Assembly: GCF_028446585.1 (NCBI RefSeq)
Contig: NZ_JAPFQL010000001.1
Span: 1 to 64,000, forward strand
Reading direction: 5' to 3'
DNA length: 64,000 nt
Source: Intrasporangium calvum
GTDB taxonomy: Bacteria; Actinomycetota; Actinomycetes; Actinomycetales; Dermatophilaceae
Below are positions 61,583-64,000 of the stretch, one piece after another. The position numbers were made by a program, and so were the translations under genes. Numbering within the stretch: the stretch's first letter is position 1; every line of letters begins with the position of its first letter. Under the pieces are notes generated by a model. That model ran no database searches and was not told the DNA's origin. It worked only from the letters and a program-made list of their open reading frames with translations.

Positions 61583-63868
61583 TCAGGCGGTGGACTTGCC
61601 GCCGTTGACCCGGTAGACGTCGAAGACGCCGTCGATGCGGCGGACCGCCTTGATGACGTGCTCGAGATGGGTCGGGTCGCCCATCTCGAAGGTGAAGCGG
61701 GAGATGGCGACCCGGTCACGCGAGGTCTGGACCGACGCCGAGAGGATGTTGACGTGCTGGTCCGACAGGACCCGGGTCACGTCGCTGAGCAGGCGATTGC
61801 GATCGAGCGCCTCCACCTGGAGCTGGACGAGGAAGACGCTCGCGGAGGACGGGGCCCACTCGACGTCGATGAGCCGCTCCGGGTTGGCCGTCAGCTGTGA
61901 GGCATTGGTGCAGTCGACGCGGTGGACCGACACTCCACTCCCCCGCGTGACGAAGCCGAGGATCGGGTCGCCCGGGACCGGTGTGCAGCACTTGGCGAGC
62001 TTGACCCACACGTCGGCCGTGCCGACGACCACCACACCGGGGTCTCCCCCACGGCTGCGTCTGGCCATGGCGCGATTCGGGACCGTGGCCTCGGCCAGAT
62101 CCTCGGTGGCGCCCTCGACGCCGCCCATCGATGCGACGACCTTGCCCACGACGTGCTGGGCCGAGACATGTCCCTCGCCGACCGCGGCGTAGAGCGCCTC
62201 GATGTCCTGGTAGCGCAGGTCGGTCGCGACCGCCGTCATCGACTCGTGGCTCATCAGGCGCTGCAGCGGGAGGTTCTGCTTGCGCAGGGCCTTGGCGATG
62301 CTCTCCTTCCCCGCGTCGATGGCCTCCTCGCGACGCTCCTTGGAGAACCACGCCTTGATCTTGTTGCGCGCCCGGGCGCTCTTGACGAAGCCCAGCCAGT
62401 CGCGGCTCGGTCCGGCCCCGTCGGCCTTGGACGTGAGGACCTCCACGACGTCGCCGTTCTCGAGCGTCGACTCGAGCGGTACGAGGCGGCCGTTGACGCG
62501 CGCACCGATGCAGTGGTGCCCCACCTCGGTGTGGACGGCGTAGGCGAAGTCCACCGGGGTGCCACCCACCGGCAGCGCCACGACCGAACCCTTGGGCGTG
62601 AAGACGTAGACCTCGCTCGAGCCCATCTCGAACCGCAGCGCGTCGAGGAACTCGCCGGGGTCCTCGGTCTCTCGCTGCCAGTCGAGCAGCTGGCGCAGCC
62701 AGGCCATGTCGTTCTGCGGCGCACCCTCGCCGGGTCGGGCGCCGCCCCCGACCGTCTGGTCCTTGTACTTCCAGTGCGCCGCCACGCCGTACTCGGCCCG
62801 CCGGTGCATGGTGTGGGTCCGGATCTGGATCTCGACCGGCTTCCCCTGCGGACCGATGACCGTCGTGTGCAGCGACTGGTACATGTTGAACTTCGGCATC
62901 GCGATGTAGTCCTTGAACCGGCCGGGGACCGGGTTCCACCTCGCGTGCAGGGCGCCGAGGGCCGCGTAGCAGTCGCGCACCGTGTCGACGAGGACGCGGA
63001 CCGCGACGAGGTCGTAGATGTCCTCGAAGTCGCGGCCGCGGACGATCATCTTCTGGTAGACGGAGTAGTAGTGCTTGGGGCGGCCGGTGACGACCGCCTT
63101 GATCTTCGCCGCCGTGAGGTCCTCGGTGACCTGGGCCCGCACCCCCGCGAGGTACTCCTCACGGGCGGGAGCCCGCTCGGCGACGAGGCGCACGATCTCG
63201 TCGTAGACCTTGGGGTAGAGCGTCGCGAAGGAGAGGTCCTCGAGCTCCCACTTGATGGTGTTCATGCCGAGCCGGTGCGCGAGCGGCGCGTAGATCTCGA
63301 GCGTCTCGTTGGCCTTGCGTTTGGCCGACTCGGCGCTGACGTAGCGCCAGGTCCGAGCGTTGTGCAGGCGATCGGCAAGCTTGATGACGAGGACGCGGAT
63401 GTCCCTCGCCATGGCGATGACCATCTTGCGCACGGTCTCGGCCTGCGCGGCCTCGCCGTAGGTGACCTTGTCGAGCTTCGTCACGCCGTCGACGAGCATC
63501 GCGATCTCGTCGCCGAAGTCCTTGCGCAGATCCTCGAGGCGGTACGACGTGTCCTCGACGGTGTCGTGCAGGAGCGCGGCTGCCAGCGTCGGTGGCGTCA
63601 TCCCGAGCTCGGCGAGGATGGTCGTGACGGCCAGTGGATGCGTGATGTAGGCGTCGCCGCTCTTGCGCATCTGGCCCTCGTGGGCGCGCTCGGCGACCGC
63701 GTAGGCCCGCTCGATGACCGAGAGATCAGCCTTGGGGTGGTTCTGCCGGACGGCCGTCATGAGCGGCTCGAGGACGGGGTTGCCGGACGGTCGGCTCGCC
63801 CCGAACCGGGCAAAGCGAGCCCGCACCCGCGACGGGGCGCTCAGCTCGCTCCGGACCTCCTCGCTCAT
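61583..63868 (-). CDS. relA: Bifunctional (p)ppGpp synthetase/hydrolase RelA/SpoT
   Basis: Stringent response enzyme, 761 residues. HD hydrolase domain intact ([16 protein letters not shown], near residue 80), synthetase domain with [20 protein letters not shown] and [19 protein letters not shown] domain ([20 protein letters not shown]), a zinc-finger/RIS region ([20 protein letters not shown]) and a C-terminal ACT domain ([20 protein letters not shown]). ATG 63868 is 6 nt after TAGACT, so leaderless. Follows apt as in other actinobacteria. Confidence 0.96.
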   Translation of the reverse strand: MSEEVRSELSAPSRVRARFARFGASRPSGNPVLEPLMTAVRQNHPKADLSVIERAYAVAERAHEGQMRKSGDAYITHPLAVTTILAELGMTPPTLAAALLHDTVEDTSYRLEDLRKDFGDEIAMLVDGVTKLDKVTYGEAAQAETVRKMVIAMARDIRVLVIKLADRLHNARTWRYVSAESAKRKANETLEIYAPLAHRLGMNTIKWELEDLSFATLYPKVYDEIVRLVAERAPAREEYLAGVRAQVTEDLTAAKIKAVVTGRPKHYYSVYQKMIVRGRDFEDIYDLVAVRVLVDTVRDCYAALGALHARWNPVPGRFKDYIAMPKFNMYQSLHTTVIGPQGKPVEIQIRTHTMHRRAEYGVAAHWKYKDQTVGGGARPGEGAPQNDMAWLRQLLDWQRETEDPGEFLDALRFEMGSSEVYVFTPKGSVVALPVGGTPVDFAYAVHTEVGHHCIGARVNGRLVPLESTLENGDVVEVLTSKADGAGPSRDWLGFVKSARARNKIKAWFSKERREEAIDAGKESIAKALRKQNLPLQRLMSHESMTAVATDLRYQDIEALYAAVGEGHVSAQHVVGKVVASMGGVEGATEDLAEATVPNRAMARRSRGGDPGVVVVGTADVWVKLAKCCTPVPGDPILGFVTRGSGVSVHRVDCTNASQLTANPERLIDVEWAPSSASVFLVQLQVEALDRNRLLSDVTRVLSDQHVNILSASVQTSRDRVAISRFTFEMGDPTHLEHVIKAVRRIDGVFDVYRVNGGKSTA

Positions 63869-63874
63869 GAACTG

Positions 63875-63880
63875 AGTCTA
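63875..63880 (-). promoter_or_regulatory. -10 box TAGACT of relA (leaderless)
   Basis: Minus-strand TAGACT, 6 nt before ATG 63868 and only 15 bp after the apt stop; relA can therefore be transcribed separately from apt. Confidence 0.5.
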
Positions 63881-63895
63881 GGGGGCCGTGGCAAA

Positions 63896-64000
63896 TCAGA
63901 CCGTGAGGATGGCGTTGACGTCCCGGTCGCCGAGACGCTCCCGGCCACCGAGGAAGGACAGCTCGAGCACGACCTCGATGGCCGTGACCTCGGCGCCGGC
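63896..64000 (-). CDS. apt: Adenine phosphoribosyltransferase, C-terminal fragment (runs off the window)
   Basis: The last 34 codons before TGA at 63896 read AGAEVTAIEVVLELSFLGGR then ERLGDRDVNAILTV, the typical C terminus of actinobacterial Apt (AGAEV...ELxFLGGR...GRDVxALLTV). Apt salvages adenine to AMP with PRPP. The rest lies beyond the window. The apt-relA order supports the call. Confidence 0.75.
   Translation of the reverse strand, partial: AGAEVTAIEVVLELSFLGGRERLGDRDVNAILTV

Overview
The window is about 70% G+C, densely coded chromosome from an actinobacterium. Supporting markers are a stand-alone RbpA, the GarA/FtsR/Sbp/DUF881 block, a polyprenol-phosphate mannose synthase next to Lnt, scpAB-parA-xerD-ald gene order, and an apt-relA end. 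Many genes start with GTG, and many have a TANNNT -10 box only 6-7 nt before the start codon, as in actinobacterial leaderless transcripts. The genes look like those of Micrococcales (Intrasporangiaceae/Dermatophilaceae-like), but that rank is inference. No phage, transposase, CRISPR or rRNA was found; there is one tRNA. No gap between genes exceeds 300 bp.

Layout. 0-4 kb: a stand-alone 5'-3' exonuclease, an Lrp/AsnC regulator, and a TetR-YbaK-Bcr/CflA efflux operon. 4-9.5 kb: an anaerobe-type lysine degradation cluster (kamA, divergent kdd, then kamD-kamE-kal) lacking kce. 9.5-12.4 kb: lnt-ppm1-fxsA envelope operon, convergent with rbpA. 13-18.4 kb: MFS and YwiC-like membrane proteins, then a two-gene ABC exporter with a divergent MarR/GbsR-type regulator. 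18.4-28.3 kb: accessory region with rlmC, DUF2332, an amylosucrase-like GH13, a Fic protein, a YciO-type protein, DUF2695, an APC permease and a flavin monooxygenase/FMN reductase pair. 28.5-32.4 kb: TrmH-type methyltransferase, PhzF, histidine phosphatase, GCS2 ligase.

32.4-42 kb: gcvP behind a glycine riboswitch, then MerR, bifunctional nuclease, FtsR, GarA, GcvH, DUF881, Sbp, DUF881, PgsA, the same order as Mycobacterium tuberculosis Rv1832-Rv1822. 42-45.4 kb: YibE/F membrane protein with a His-rich N terminus, a PucR/CdaR regulator and tRNA-Pro(GGG). 45.4-55.3 kb: minus-strand housekeeping series ald-xerD-parA-scpA-scpB-rluB-tyrA, a palindromic hairpin, then cmk-plsC-der. 55.4-64 kb: two small membrane proteins, hisS and a metallo-hydrolase, a membrane cyclophilin coupled to a DUF349 protein, relA and the 3' end of apt.

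The main unexplained signals are non-coding. A 17-bp repeat (GCCCAGCGGCATACGGC) occurs about ten times, mostly just beyond stop codons and once as a perfect 23-bp-arm palindrome. Clear operator-like dyads sit at the kam, Fic, MarR/ABC and flavin-monooxygenase promoters. A 19-bp inverted repeat brackets rlmC-DUF2332.
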